Of a stretch of DNA of 45,524 bases, positions 24,873-33,483 are shown one piece after another. A program made the translations under genes and the position numbers. The first letter of the stretch is position 1; every line of letters begins with the position of its first letter. Below the pieces are notes generated by a model that was not told the origin of the DNA, made no database searches, and was given only the letters and a program-made list of their open reading frames with translations. Source of the stretch: a virus; the IMG/VR virus record IMGVR_UViG_3300005861_000002, positions 1-45,524 of that record. One strand, written 5' to 3'.

Positions 24873-24888
24873 AGCCTGCTCCCGTCAT

Positions 24889-24910
24889 GCGCGCTAAGGT
24901 CTAAGCGCGC
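24889..24910. other. Inverted repeat GCGCGCT/AGCGCGC
   Basis: A 7-bp perfect stem with an 8-nt loop lies between the hub gene stop (24946) and the next start (24872). No T-run follows on the minus strand, so a terminator is uncertain; it may be an RNA processing or stability element. Confidence 0.35.
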
Positions 24911-24925
24911 TTTCGGCCCACAGCC

Positions 24926-24942
24926 GAGAGAGAGAGAGAGAG
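24926..24942. repeat. GA dinucleotide tract (about 8.5 units)
   Basis: The plus strand reads GAGAGAGAGAGAGAGAG directly after the hub-gene stop. On the minus strand it is preceded by GGCT, so it looks like an expanded copy of the GGCTCTCT core of the recurrent intergenic motif. Confidence 0.7.
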
Positions 24943-24945
24943 CCG

Positions 24946-26562
24946 TCAGGACCCTGGGTTCGTTTGGGCGAACACCCCGGCAGCGGCTGCGGTCATCGCC
25001 GCCGCGTCGGCGTTGTTGAACGGCGCCAGGGTGGGGCCGAGGCCGGCGGGCACGCCCGACTGCAGCGTGCCGTTCAGCCACTGGGCGTTGCCTTGCAGCA
25101 CGTCAGCCATCAGCGCCGGATCCTGATAGGCCGCAGCAGGCAGGCCGCGCGACAGGTTGAGTGTTGTGCTCGACTGGCCGCCGAACTGGAACTGATGCGA
25201 GACCGAGTCGATGTAGAACGTCCAGGGCGCCATGTCCTTGTACAGCGGCAGCGTGAAGGTGCAGCCGACCATGATGTCGGGTCGCAACTCATGCGCCGAG
25301 GTCAGCCTGGCCATCAGCGGCAGGGGCTCATGGATGCTGGCGACCCGGAGGGAGAGATCGGAGACGAGGTTCTGGAAGTCGGCGAAGGTGACGCCGTTGG
25401 ATGCGTTCGCCCGCGCCTGGGCGCCGGTCGGATCGGCGAACCAGTAGGTCTCCGAGATCCTCGGGTGATAGCCGTAGCGGTGCAGGGACGCGATATTGAT
25501 CCACGCCGCGAAGCTCAGGGTGAAGGGCGAGACGCCACCGTTCTGGCTGCCGAGCGTCGTGCTCAGGATCGTCGGGTTCAGGACGTAGAAGTTGCTGACC
25601 TCGTCGCTGCCCCACACCGGCGAGACGGCCAGGTAGCCTGTGACCTCGGGGTCCACCGTGTAGCCCGGCAGCCCGTTCCACAGGCTCTGGTCGAGTGCGA
25701 GGTTCGGCGCGGTCTCGGATCCCCCCGAGACGGTAAGCCGCGGCAGCGGGTTGACGCGCGCCACGAACACCGGGCTGGCGTCCGGGTACCCCTGCATCTG
25801 GACCGGGCTGGCGGCGGCCGTCGCGCCCGGGTAGAAGCCGACCGGCGCGGTGGTCAGGAACATCTCGTACCACGGCGCCTGGAAGAACGTCCCGAACTTG
25901 TCGAGCCAGGACCCCTCGTCGCCGATGAAGTTGGCGGCGGTCGGGATGCCGACCGGGTTCGGGTACGCCTCGAAGACCGTCGACATGAAGCTGCCGAACA
26001 AGACGGGCGTACCTCGGTAGGGCATCTTGGTGTTCGCTAGGATCCCGTTCGGGCCCGCCATGAGTTTGAACCACGCGGCGCCGACACTCTGCGGCGTGCC
26101 GGCAAGCAGCGCGCTGCTGATCATGGCCGGCAGCGCGAGAGACCCGGCCGCGCCGCCGTTGAGGCCGGTCAGCAGGTTCAGGTTGTAGTAGGACATCGAG
26201 CGGAAGAAGTAGCCGAAGTCCGCTCCGGTCACGGCGATGTTGCGCTGGACCGTCGCGCCCCACTGCACCGGCTCAGTCACGGACTGCGCGACGCCGATCA
26301 TGACGATGCGCCGGTAGCCGCCGCGCGACATGCCTATCACGACCAGGGACATCTTCGTGATGATCTGCGCCCAAGACGGCCGGCTGTTCACGCCCATCGG
26401 GCCGCCCGGGGCAAGCTGGATCTGGAACGACCCGGCACCGCCGCGGGAGAACGACACGCTCACGCCCTGGATGGCGCCGCTCTGGCCGCTGATGGAGTAG
26501 GCGCCACCCTCGTACGGGTAGATGTCGACGGAGCACGCCGGCGCTGCATGGTTGTTCGGCAT
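24946..26562 (-). CDS. Baseplate hub protein, 538 aa
   Basis: ATG at 26560-26562 overlaps the tape measure stop (TGATG); the frame is open further upstream but that part shadows the tape measure gene. The C-terminal segment WTFYIDSVSHQFQFGGQSST followed by LNLSRGLP matches the end of hub proteins of the T4 gp27 / Mu gp44 / P2 gpD type, in which a domain closes the end of the tube. An N-terminal stretch (YPYEGGAYSISGQSGAIQGV, then GSFQIQLAPGGP) is consistent with the first beta-barrel. Position directly after the tape measure and before the spike also fits a hub. Confidence 0.7.
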   Translation of the reverse strand: MPNNHAAPACSVDIYPYEGGAYSISGQSGAIQGVSVSFSRGGAGSFQIQLAPGGPMGVNSRPSWAQIITKMSLVVIGMSRGGYRRIVMIGVAQSVTEPVQWGATVQRNIAVTGADFGYFFRSMSYYNLNLLTGLNGGAAGSLALPAMISSALLAGTPQSVGAAWFKLMAGPNGILANTKMPYRGTPVLFGSFMSTVFEAYPNPVGIPTAANFIGDEGSWLDKFGTFFQAPWYEMFLTTAPVGFYPGATAAASPVQMQGYPDASPVFVARVNPLPRLTVSGGSETAPNLALDQSLWNGLPGYTVDPEVTGYLAVSPVWGSDEVSNFYVLNPTILSTTLGSQNGGVSPFTLSFAAWINIASLHRYGYHPRISETYWFADPTGAQARANASNGVTFADFQNLVSDLSLRVASIHEPLPLMARLTSAHELRPDIMVGCTFTLPLYKDMAPWTFYIDSVSHQFQFGGQSSTTLNLSRGLPAAAYQDPALMADVLQGNAQWLNGTLQSGVPAGLGPTLAPFNNADAAAMTAAAAGVFAQTNPGS

Positions 26563-29255
26563 CAGGGCATCCGCGGCGCGCGGGCCATGTGCATCCCGGC
26601 GATCATCTGGTTGACGAACTCGGAGATGACGGCGGTGCCTTTGATGACCTCGACGTTCCACTTCTGGAGTGCCGGCGCCGCCGAGCTCACCACGGTCAGG
26701 AACTGGTAGGCTTGCTTGGACGCATCCATGTCGATCTGACCGCCGTTGGCAATCGCCTTGTTCATGGTGTCAGGGTTATTATCGAACGACGTCTTCCAAG
26801 AGAGGACATCGTCAGCATATTGCTGTCCATATCCGTAGCCTGTCTTCTTGACTACATTGGTTGGAGCCCGCGCGCCTCGGTAGCCCTGGTTGTAGCTTGC
26901 AACACCCATGCGGACATCGCCTCCAGATGCGTTGATCTGGTGCGCAAGGTAGTCCGCCCCTGCCTCAATGTTCACGGCGGGGTCCATGACCTGATCGAGG
27001 CTTACGTGCTCGTCCGCCATGGCTCCGCTGCGAAGCTGCATCAGGCCATATGCCTTTTTGCCCTCACTGTCGGTATTGATCAGGGTCGGATCTCCGGTGC
27101 TCTCTTGCATCACCTCGGCACGAAGGAGGTTCGGATCCAGTCTGTGACGCGCCGCGGCGGCTACAATCAGCTTGTCGATCGCGGGACTGATCGAGCCCTT
27201 GCCGAGACCCTTCGATTTGGGAAGCGGAGCCTTTCCGCTGGCCGAGAGCTGAACGTAGGCGTCGGTCCCCATGCCGGATATTGCGCCGCCGACAATTCCG
27301 CCTATGGAACCGCTTGGTATCATCCCGGAGCCCTGGACCACAGATGTCCAAACGTCCGATTTCGACCGCAGGAAAGGCTGCAGGTATTGGAAGAAGACGG
27401 CCGAATTGCCTTCCTGCGCCGCGTTGAACGCGGCGTCGAACTCGGCTTTTTCGCCGGGCGACATGGTATCGGGATTGACGTGCAGGAACTTTGCTAGGGC
27501 GTCCGATGTCTTGGGAATCCCGCCGTTACGACTGAAGTAGTTGTAGAGTGCGGTATTCTGCGCCGTCCCGCCGTTGAGGCCTGTCGAATTGATCGCTGAA
27601 GTCATGCCAGCGAGAGCGGTCATCTCTCCCTGACCTGACCGCATGTTGGGTGTGCCGGACTGCGCGAGGCGCCACCAGAAGGCGGATATGTCGCTGAAAT
27701 TAGTCTCGGCGCCTCCGGCGGACGCCGTCGAGCGCATCAGCCCTTCGACCGAGCTCATGACCTGGGAGTGGTCCATGCCGGCAGCCGTAGCCGCAGTCAT
27801 GACCCGCTGCCACTGGCGCCAGTAGGAGTCTAGGTCGCCGTTGCCACCCTGGCTGTTGCGCGACATTGGAGATGACGGGCTAAAAGCCCGGTCGAAGCCG
27901 TACTCGTCCTGGAAATGCACGCCCAGCGTCTGCGCGAGGTTCGCCGACTTGGCGTACCTGTCGAGACCGAGGCCGCCCAGGTAGGGCGCGAGCTGCGCAT
28001 TGCCGATCGATTGCAGGATACCCTGCGCGTCGGACGCGCTCTGCACCGGGATCCCGTAGGTGCCGAGCGTGCTCAGGGCGCTCTGCGGCGTGTAGCCGTA
28101 GGCTGCCATCCAGCCTGGGGTCTTACCGCCCGGGTATAGGGTCGAGGCGAGATCAGAACCAGCGAAGTCCCCTGCCCGGCCGATGTCTCGCGACCCGAGT
28201 TGCAGGTTCATGTAGGGCGTGGCGCCGCTCAGCAGCCCGTCATACATCTTGGCGATCAGCTCGGGACTGGTGATCGCATCGACGACCAGTTCTCCGACCG
28301 CACTAGCGACCTTCATCCACGGGCTAGCCTTGATCGCACCGATCGCTCCGAGCACCCCGCCAAAGGGGTTCGTGTCGTCCGCCTTGCCCGCAGCGACCCG
28401 GGCCTGAGCGATCGCCACCTGCTCGCGCTGCCGGCCGATCATCTCGGCCCGAGCCGGGTTCTCGCGCAGATCCTTGACGAGGTTCGAATCGATCTTCTTG
28501 AGCTCAGCCTCGATCAGCTTGAGCTCGGTGTAGTCCCTATCGCGCGCGGCACGCTGCCCGCGCTGGCCGAGCCGCGCGATGTCGCCGATCCGGTGGTAGC
28601 CGGGGTCGAACTGGTCCTGATACTGGCGGGCCGTTCGGGCTCCGCGAGCCACGCGGGCGTCGAAGCGGTCGTTCTCGGCGTAGGCCGCGTCACGCGCGCG
28701 GCCGTACTGCGTGTCCTGGCGCTGCTTGGTACGCTGCGCACGGTCGCGGCGCTGGTTCTCGTACTCGGCCTCGGCACGCGCCTGGCGCATGCTGTCGTCG
28801 AAGGCCTTCCGGATGCGCGCCTGACCCTGCGCTTCCTCGCGCGCCCGGCGCTTCGCCAACTGATCGCGCAGCGAGAAATCGCGATGGGTGTACTCGGCCT
28901 CGGCGCGCGTCTGGCGGTATGCCGTGTCGGCCTGTCGGCGCGCGTTAGCGGCTTGCCGCTCGCGGGCCCGCTGCTCCCGTTCCTGCGCACGCGCCTGCGC
29001 CTGCGCCTGCCGCTCCTGGGTCTGGCGCACCGACTCCTCGGCAGCGGCCTGCTTCGCTGCGTCCGCCTCGGCACGCTTCGCCGCGTCAGCCTTCTGCTTC
29101 GCGTAGCGGGCCTGCAGGTCCAGGTCCCGGTTCGTGTAGTCCGCCAGCGCGCGGTCATCGCGGCCGTACGGCGGCTTGCCGCTCCCGCTGTTCCCGCTGC
29201 CGCCGCCGCTGTCGCCGCCGCTGTCGCCGGCCCCGTGCATGATGATACCGGGCAT
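26562..29255 (-). CDS. Tape measure protein with C-terminal lytic transglycosylase domain, 897 aa
   Basis: A low-complexity Gly/Ser start is followed by about 200 residues of charged, Gln/Arg/Ala-rich coiled coil (residues about 30-240), then a hydrophobic stretch near 300-335 (FGGVLGAIGAIKASPWMKVA). This is the usual pattern of a tail-length-determining protein. The C terminus (about 690-840) is a soluble lytic transglycosylase: RHRLDPNLLRAEVMQESTGD with E718 as catalytic acid, AYGLMQLRSGAM, and GVASYNQGYRGA. The enzyme would open the peptidoglycan during DNA injection. The transglycosylase half has visibly lower GC than the rest. Start is ATG at 29253-29255, 9 nt after the chaperone gene's stop. 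Confidence 0.85.
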   Translation of the reverse strand: MPGIIMHGAGDSGGDSGGGSGNSGSGKPPYGRDDRALADYTNRDLDLQARYAKQKADAAKRAEADAAKQAAAEESVRQTQERQAQAQARAQEREQRARERQAANARRQADTAYRQTRAEAEYTHRDFSLRDQLAKRRAREEAQGQARIRKAFDDSMRQARAEAEYENQRRDRAQRTKQRQDTQYGRARDAAYAENDRFDARVARGARTARQYQDQFDPGYHRIGDIARLGQRGQRAARDRDYTELKLIEAELKKIDSNLVKDLRENPARAEMIGRQREQVAIAQARVAAGKADDTNPFGGVLGAIGAIKASPWMKVASAVGELVVDAITSPELIAKMYDGLLSGATPYMNLQLGSRDIGRAGDFAGSDLASTLYPGGKTPGWMAAYGYTPQSALSTLGTYGIPVQSASDAQGILQSIGNAQLAPYLGGLGLDRYAKSANLAQTLGVHFQDEYGFDRAFSPSSPMSRNSQGGNGDLDSYWRQWQRVMTAATAAGMDHSQVMSSVEGLMRSTASAGGAETNFSDISAFWWRLAQSGTPNMRSGQGEMTALAGMTSAINSTGLNGGTAQNTALYNYFSRNGGIPKTSDALAKFLHVNPDTMSPGEKAEFDAAFNAAQEGNSAVFFQYLQPFLRSKSDVWTSVVQGSGMIPSGSIGGIVGGAISGMGTDAYVQLSASGKAPLPKSKGLGKGSISPAIDKLIVAAAARHRLDPNLLRAEVMQESTGDPTLINTDSEGKKAYGLMQLRSGAMADEHVSLDQVMDPAVNIEAGADYLAHQINASGGDVRMGVASYNQGYRGARAPTNVVKKTGYGYGQQYADDVLSWKTSFDNNPDTMNKAIANGGQIDMDASKQAYQFLTVVSSAAPALQKWNVEVIKGTAVISEFVNQMIAGMHMARAPRMP

Positions 29256-29264
29256 GCGGCTGTC

Positions 29265-29489
29265 CTACTTCCTGATAGGCTCAGCCCTATCGCGCCGCGG
29301 CAGTTTCTTCGGGGTGTACCGGCCGAGGAACCTGCCGAGAGCTTTGCCCCGCAACACGTTCGCCCAGCCGACGTTCTCCCGCGTGAACGCCGTCCGCTCT
29401 TGTAGCGATATTGCCTTCTCAAACTTCAGAGAGCCGACCGGGTACTGGTCGTGCATCGTCAGCACCCAGTCTAGCCAGGCGTCAGGCAC
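29265..29489 (-). CDS. Tail-assembly chaperone, downstream (T-type) part, 74 aa by its own start
   Basis: The annotated start is GTG at 29487-29489, overlapping the end of the upstream chaperone gene by 8 nt. The same frame is open upstream to 29636 and from about 29560 reads like real protein (LEAKRLWTVSQILAIPPWDP, then QLQSVPDAWLDW). This suggests that it is normally made as a frameshift extension of the upstream gene, as with the G/GT pair of lambda and its equivalents in other tailed phages. The C terminus is basic. It lies directly before the tape measure gene, the standard place for tail chaperones. Confidence 0.65.
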   Translation of the reverse strand: MPDAWLDWVLTMHDQYPVGSLKFEKAISLQERTAFTRENVGWANVLRGKALGRFLGRYTPKKLPRRDRAEPIRK

Positions 29490-29946
29490 CGATTGGAGTT
29501 GCGGATCCCATGGTGGTATTGCCAGGATCTGACTTACCGTCCACAGGCGCTTCGCTTCCAGCGTGTCCGTCGCTGGGCCCTTCGCCGAGAAACGTGTCCA
29601 GCTGACGCATGAACCCTCCGTACACGTCGGGGAGGATCATGCTGGCCAGCGGCGGGAACTTGCCCGAGTCCACCGTGGGTTTGCCGTCGGGGCCGAGTGA
29701 GAACGGCCAGTCGCCCTTCGCGTCGGCCTTGACGAGCAGGGTCTCCATGAGCGCCATGCCCATATAGAGGTCACGGCTGAGCGGGTCGAGCCCGACCTCG
29801 GAGCCGCCCGTCTCCGGCGCGTCCATCCGGCGCATCGCGTGTGCCCTGGCGCCCATGCGACTCAGTTCGCGCGGGCCCGGAACGCGAAACTCGAACGTCT
29901 CGCCCTTGTGCTCGACGGTGATGGTGGACTGTAGGACTTCCGGCAC
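29482..29946 (-). CDS. Tail-assembly chaperone, upstream (G-type) part, 154 aa
   Basis: Start is ATG at 29944-29946. The protein is acidic-to-neutral and lies between tail tube and tape measure genes. Residues 1-60 (STITVEHKGETFEFRVPGPR) resemble the beta-start common to tail chaperones of contractile phages. From about residue 124 (LGEGPSDGHAGSEAPVDG) the 0-frame becomes low complexity, while the +1 frame becomes protein-like, consistent with frameshifting near GAA-GGG-CCC at 29575-29583. The chaperone would bind the tape measure and help tube polymerise. Confidence 0.7.
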   Translation of the reverse strand: MPEVLQSTITVEHKGETFEFRVPGPRELSRMGARAHAMRRMDAPETGGSEVGLDPLSRDLYMGMALMETLLVKADAKGDWPFSLGPDGKPTVDSGKFPPLASMILPDVYGGFMRQLDTFLGEGPSDGHAGSEAPVDGKSDPGNTTMGSATPIGA

Positions 29947-30022
29947 TTAGCCCTCGGACGGTGAGAGGTTGAGGCGGTAGGGTAGCAGACCGTCCACCGC
30001 CGCCTCAATCGTGTCGTGCGCT
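29947..30022 (-). other. Intergenic region with possible hairpin
   Basis: Between the tube gene (ends 30023) and the chaperone gene (starts 29946) is a 9-bp inverted repeat TTGAGGCGG/CCGCCTCAA (29969-29977 with 30000-30008). An overlapping pair GGACGGT/ACCGTCC would be mutually exclusive with it. No T-run follows; it may be a weak terminator or attenuator. Confidence 0.35.
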
Positions 30023-30535
30023 TCAGGGGCCGGTGATGCTGTTCGTCACCGCGTAGGCGACGGCGGTCGCAAGCTGGCCCGGCGCGTCCTGCAGGATCGA
30101 CTGACCGTTCGCATCCAGCACGTCCATCGCGGTGAAGGATGTCGCCTCGGTCACCGGCTGATTGACCGGGATCGTCTTGGAGTAGCTGTTGCAGACGCAG
30201 CCGACGATCGTAGCGATCGCATTGCCCGACGCATCGACCGTGTGGAAGGTCAGTTCGTTGCCGGCGAGCAGGTCGGCCCAGGTCGAGGTGTAGCCGTAGT
30301 ACGCGATGCCCGCCTCGGTCAGTTCCATGCTGTCGAGCGACACCGAGATGCCGAACTTCTGCTGCTGGACTTCCTGCGGCTTGGCGCTCGAGACGCCATA
30401 GATCGCCTCGGCGCCCATGTCGATGTTCATGTTCGCGTTCTGTGCGAAGCCGATCACCTGATCGCCGACCAGGATCGAGCAGCCGTTCGCATTGCGAACC
30501 CTGTTGGCGAGAGCCGTTTGATTGAAGCCAGGCAT
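30023..30535 (-). CDS. Tail tube protein, 170 aa
   Basis: A protein of this size directly after the sheath gene is the tube subunit in nearly all contractile phages. The beta-rich sequence (GCSILVGDQVIGFAQNANMN, ISVSLDSMELTEAGIAYYGY, LTFHTVDASGNAIATIVGC) fits the six-stranded tube fold. It would form the rigid inner tube around the tape measure through which DNA passes. Start is ATG at 30533-30535, and the gap to the sheath gene is 12 nt. Confidence 0.8.
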   Translation of the reverse strand: MPGFNQTALANRVRNANGCSILVGDQVIGFAQNANMNIDMGAEAIYGVSSAKPQEVQQQKFGISVSLDSMELTEAGIAYYGYTSTWADLLAGNELTFHTVDASGNAIATIVGCVCNSYSKTIPVNQPVTEATSFTAMDVLDANGQSILQDAPGQLATAVAYAVTNSITGP

Positions 30536-30547
30536 CGAGGCTCTCCG

Positions 30548-32293
30548 TTACGCCGAGATGTTCAGCGGCTGCAGGTAGGTGGTGATGAGCGTGAACCGAT
30601 TCTGGCCGACCGTGACCACGTTCACGGAGACGGTCGTCGCCTGCTGCGCGCCGTTGAAGATCAGCTTCAGCGACGTGGGGTCCCAGCTATTCAGCACGCC
30701 GGTCGTCGCCTGCGCGTTGATGATCTGGCCGTTCAGGGCGGCGACGGCCGCCTTGCGCATGTTGGCGATGCCGATGGTGCTCTGGATGGCGCCGGTGTAG
30801 GGCTGTAGAGCCTGCATCAGCACGTAGGCCAGATACTGCCGGATGCCGACCTGCTGGTTGAACACGTTCTCGACGTTGGCGTCGGACAGCCAGGTGGTCA
30901 TGTCGCTCGAGATCGTCGGGACCCCGGTGCTGTCGGGCACGTAGAGGCACTGCACGCCGCCGGCCTGCAGTTGATCGATCTGCGAAACGGTCAGCGCGAC
31001 CTCGACCCCGGTGCCGATGAGCGTCTTGTTCGTCAGTGCGGTCGCGACCGGATTGCCGGCCACCATGCCTACGGTAGCCGCGGCGTGATACAGGCCGCTG
31101 TAGAGCGTGTTCTGGCCGGTCGCGGTGTTGGTGCGGTAGATGCCCGGGTAGCAGAACGTCGCCTGGTACACGTCCAGAGCAGACGCCTGCGACAGCGCCT
31201 GCGACACACTGTCGCCGAGCGAACTGCCCGTGAAGAAGCGGCGCGGGCGGCGGGCGGCCGGGGCGCTTGCGTCCTTGGCGTGCTGCGCGCCCATCGCCTG
31301 TACGGCGGGGTCGTTCGAGTCCGCGAAGACCCCGAAGCCTGGGATGTTCAGCGCGACGTTGAAGCCGGCCGCGTAGTCGCTCACGGTCGGCGGGACGTTG
31401 GTGCCGCCCGTGAAGTGGGTCAGCGGTATCGGCACCGGCGCAGTGGTCGGGCTCGAGACGATGCCGGCCGGGATCACCGGAGTTCCGACGTAGGCGCCGG
31501 CGTACTGGCTCAGCCAGAAGACGATGTCGCCGAGCGTCGCCGTGACATTGATCGGCTGGTTGACGTTCATGGTCACAGAGCCGGCCGGCAGGTCCAGGGC
31601 CGAGGCCGGCAGGTCGCCATTGGAGATCGTCGTCGCCGAGAAGGCGCCCGAACCATTGATGTACTCGACGATCTTGGAGACCGTGTCGTAGGTGCCCGGC
31701 GCGATCGGGATGCTCAGGCTCTCGCCGGCGACCGTGCTGGTCAGCGAGATGGCGCTCGAGGTGATCGCATAGGTGGCCGTCGAGGCAGTGCCGTCGTAGG
31801 TGATCTGCATCGGCAGGCCGAGGTTGTCCTGGGTAAGCTGCGTGTTCGCGTAGCCGTCGAACAGCGTCAGGCGCACACCGCCGACGGAGCCGGCCGATAC
31901 CTGGGCCTGCTTGAGGTTCTCGGTCGCGCCGTAGTTGGCCGACGGCATGGTGAGCACCGTGGCGCCGGTGCCGTCGACCAGGGACAGTGACGAGGCGGTG
32001 TTCGTGCCGACGTTGATGATCGTGACGATTGAGGCGCCGTTGAGCTCGGGCGACGGCGAATAGACGAACGGCAGGAAGGCACCCAGCGGGCCGCCGCGCA
32101 CGGCCGCAGTCGCGTCCTGTTGCGTGGCGAAGGTGGTCGGGACGTTCTTCGGCAGGCCGAAGCAGTAGCCGATCAGGATCGTCGGCGGAACGAGCGCGGT
32201 CGCGGTGTTCGCGGTGCCAGACACGTTGTCGGCATAATAGGCGCCCGGGAGCACCAGGGTCTGACCGCTGAACTGGACATCCATGTTGGGCAT
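30548..32293 (-). CDS. Tail sheath protein, 581 aa
   Basis: The size, position before the tube gene and C-terminal features match contractile tail sheaths. The N terminus is MPNMDVQFSGQTLVLPGAYY. The C-terminal part has the usual ALTVSQIDQLQAGGVQCLYV and VGIRQYLAYVLMQALQPYTG helices and ends in strands (FTLITTYLQPLNIS), the region that swaps strands with neighbours. The middle (about 120-300) is variable beta structure exposed on the surface. Contraction of this sheath drives the tube through the envelope. ATG at 32291-32293. Confidence 0.85.
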   Translation of the reverse strand: MPNMDVQFSGQTLVLPGAYYADNVSGTANTATALVPPTILIGYCFGLPKNVPTTFATQQDATAAVRGGPLGAFLPFVYSPSPELNGASIVTIINVGTNTASSLSLVDGTGATVLTMPSANYGATENLKQAQVSAGSVGGVRLTLFDGYANTQLTQDNLGLPMQITYDGTASTATYAITSSAISLTSTVAGESLSIPIAPGTYDTVSKIVEYINGSGAFSATTISNGDLPASALDLPAGSVTMNVNQPINVTATLGDIVFWLSQYAGAYVGTPVIPAGIVSSPTTAPVPIPLTHFTGGTNVPPTVSDYAAGFNVALNIPGFGVFADSNDPAVQAMGAQHAKDASAPAARRPRRFFTGSSLGDSVSQALSQASALDVYQATFCYPGIYRTNTATGQNTLYSGLYHAAATVGMVAGNPVATALTNKTLIGTGVEVALTVSQIDQLQAGGVQCLYVPDSTGVPTISSDMTTWLSDANVENVFNQQVGIRQYLAYVLMQALQPYTGAIQSTIGIANMRKAAVAALNGQIINAQATTGVLNSWDPTSLKLIFNGAQQATTVSVNVVTVGQNRFTLITTYLQPLNISA

Positions 32294-32310
32294 CGAAGGA
32301 GTTCCTCAGT

Positions 32311-32517
32311 TCAGCGCTTGGCGACCCGAGAGGCGTAGCTCTCGAGGACGGTCTTCCACTCGGTCAGCGTATGCTTCTCGGTCCCGTGCTGCCGTTGCAG
32401 AAGCAGCGTGTAGACCTGGTTCACGGTGCCGGTGAGGTGGGCGGCCGCGAACTGCTTGAAGGACATCTTCGGCTCTTGAGCAGCCGCGGGCGTCTCGCTG
32501 GGGGTCTGCTCGGACAT
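32311..32517 (-). CDS. Small hypothetical protein, 68 aa
   Basis: A short frame with ATG at 32515-32517 sits between the putative tail terminator gene and the sheath gene. It has a Pro/Glu/Thr N terminus and a helical basic C terminus (FKQFAAAHLTGTVNQVYTLL). No family recognised; its steady place in the tail operon suggests a small assembly factor. Confidence 0.55.
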   Translation of the reverse strand: MSEQTPSETPAAAQEPKMSFKQFAAAHLTGTVNQVYTLLLQRQHGTEKHTLTEWKTVLESYASRVAKR

Positions 32518-32560
32518 TGTAGTCGCGCTCTCCGGGGAACAGTCGTTCCGGGTATAGAAG

Positions 32561-32579
32561 GCGCTGGCGACCGGCGCCT
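32561..32579 (-). other. Hairpin next to intergenic motif
   Basis: An 8-bp stem (GGCGCTGG with CCGGCGCC, one G-T pair) and a CGA loop follow the recurrent motif on the minus strand and are followed by TTCTATA. It could be a weak terminator or processing site between the tail terminator gene and the 68-aa gene. Confidence 0.4.
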
Positions 32580-32586
32580 AGAGAGC
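32577..32586 (-). promoter_or_regulatory. Intergenic motif CCTAGAGAGC, copy
   Basis: The 10-nt motif abuts the TAG stop of the gene at 32587-33483 and precedes the hairpin at 32561-32579. It is identical to the copies at 886, 39218 and 40135. Confidence 0.45.
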
Positions 32587-33483
32587 CTATCCGATTGGCG
32601 GGTCCGGAAGATCGAGAACCCCTTGCTCAAGCAGGATGGGGTCGCCGATGACCGCCTCGACATCGGAGATCGCGTCGAAGCTCTCGACGACGCCGAAGTT
32701 CGTCTTCACGCCGGTCGAGAACACCCCGCTGAAGTTGAGCGAGATGTCGCAGTAGTAGAAGCCCGGCGACGGGTCTGTCACCTGATTGGACGACGCCTGG
32801 AAGTCGCTCGAGACGTTCTGCCCCATGCGCGTCAGCACCGGGCCGAGGATGACCTTGAACGTCGCCAGCACCAACTGCTTGAGGAACTCGCGGGACTCGG
32901 GATCGCGCGCCATCACCGTCACCTGGTATCGGCGGTGGACCTGCTCGCTCACGTCGTAGTAGTTCTTCGTCCAGTCGAAGTCGAGGCCGTGCCCGATCCC
33001 GGTCTTCCACTGCTGTAGAAGCACCTCGGAGACCGAGATGATGGGCAGCGCCGGAGTCGAGGTCAGGGGCATCGCGTAGAGCACCTGCGGCCGGTTGCCG
33101 AGCGAGATGCCATCCGGCGGCTGTGCCGAGACCACCGCGGCCTTGAGCAGCTTGATGAGCATGACCGTGTAGTCGTCGTAGATCAGCTGCATCTGCTGCG
33201 CGGGCTGCACGGTCGCCGTCGCTGACCCGCTCGCGGTCGAGAAGGTGTACAGGTAGGTCGTGCTCTGGTTGAGTTGGGCCGCCGTGCCGTCGCCCATGTC
33301 GATCCAGAAGCCGGCGCCCGTCGGCGACGCGGCCTGGCTGAACAAGGTGTACTCGTTCGACGTGGCGCCGCCCGCAGCCTGCACGGCGCGCGTCAGCGTC
33401 CAGGTGCCGGTGTCGGTCGAGGAGAAGTCGAGCGAAACGGCGCCCCCCGTGGGCACGGTCTGCGCGACGAGGGACTCATCCAT
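32587..33483 (-). CDS. Putative tail terminator / neck protein, 298 aa
   Basis: The N-terminal 120 residues are a beta-rich, Thr/Ser/Ala domain; the C-terminal part has a helix-strand pattern (YQVTVMARDPESREFLKQLV, ATFKVILGPVLTRMGQ) seen in proteins that cap the tail next to the neck. Position between neck genes and the sheath gene fits a tail terminator or tail completion protein. The start (33483) overlaps the stop of the preceding gene by 8 nt. No strong family motif; call by context. Confidence 0.5.
   Translation of the reverse strand: MDESLVAQTVPTGGAVSLDFSSTDTGTWTLTRAVQAAGGATSNEYTLFSQAASPTGAGFWIDMGDGTAAQLNQSTTYLYTFSTASGSATATVQPAQQMQLIYDDYTVMLIKLLKAAVVSAQPPDGISLGNRPQVLYAMPLTSTPALPIISVSEVLLQQWKTGIGHGLDFDWTKNYYDVSEQVHRRYQVTVMARDPESREFLKQLVLATFKVILGPVLTRMGQNVSSDFQASSNQVTDPSPGFYYCDISLNFSGVFSTGVKTNFGVVESFDAISDVEAVIGDPILLEQGVLDLPDPPIG

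Noticed and set aside
11384-32350. 17-nt exact match (CGTAGCTCTCGAGGACG) at 11384-11400 and about 32334-32350
   Set aside because: The second copy is inside coding sequence; a single match of this length is not far from chance in a GC-rich 45-kb window.
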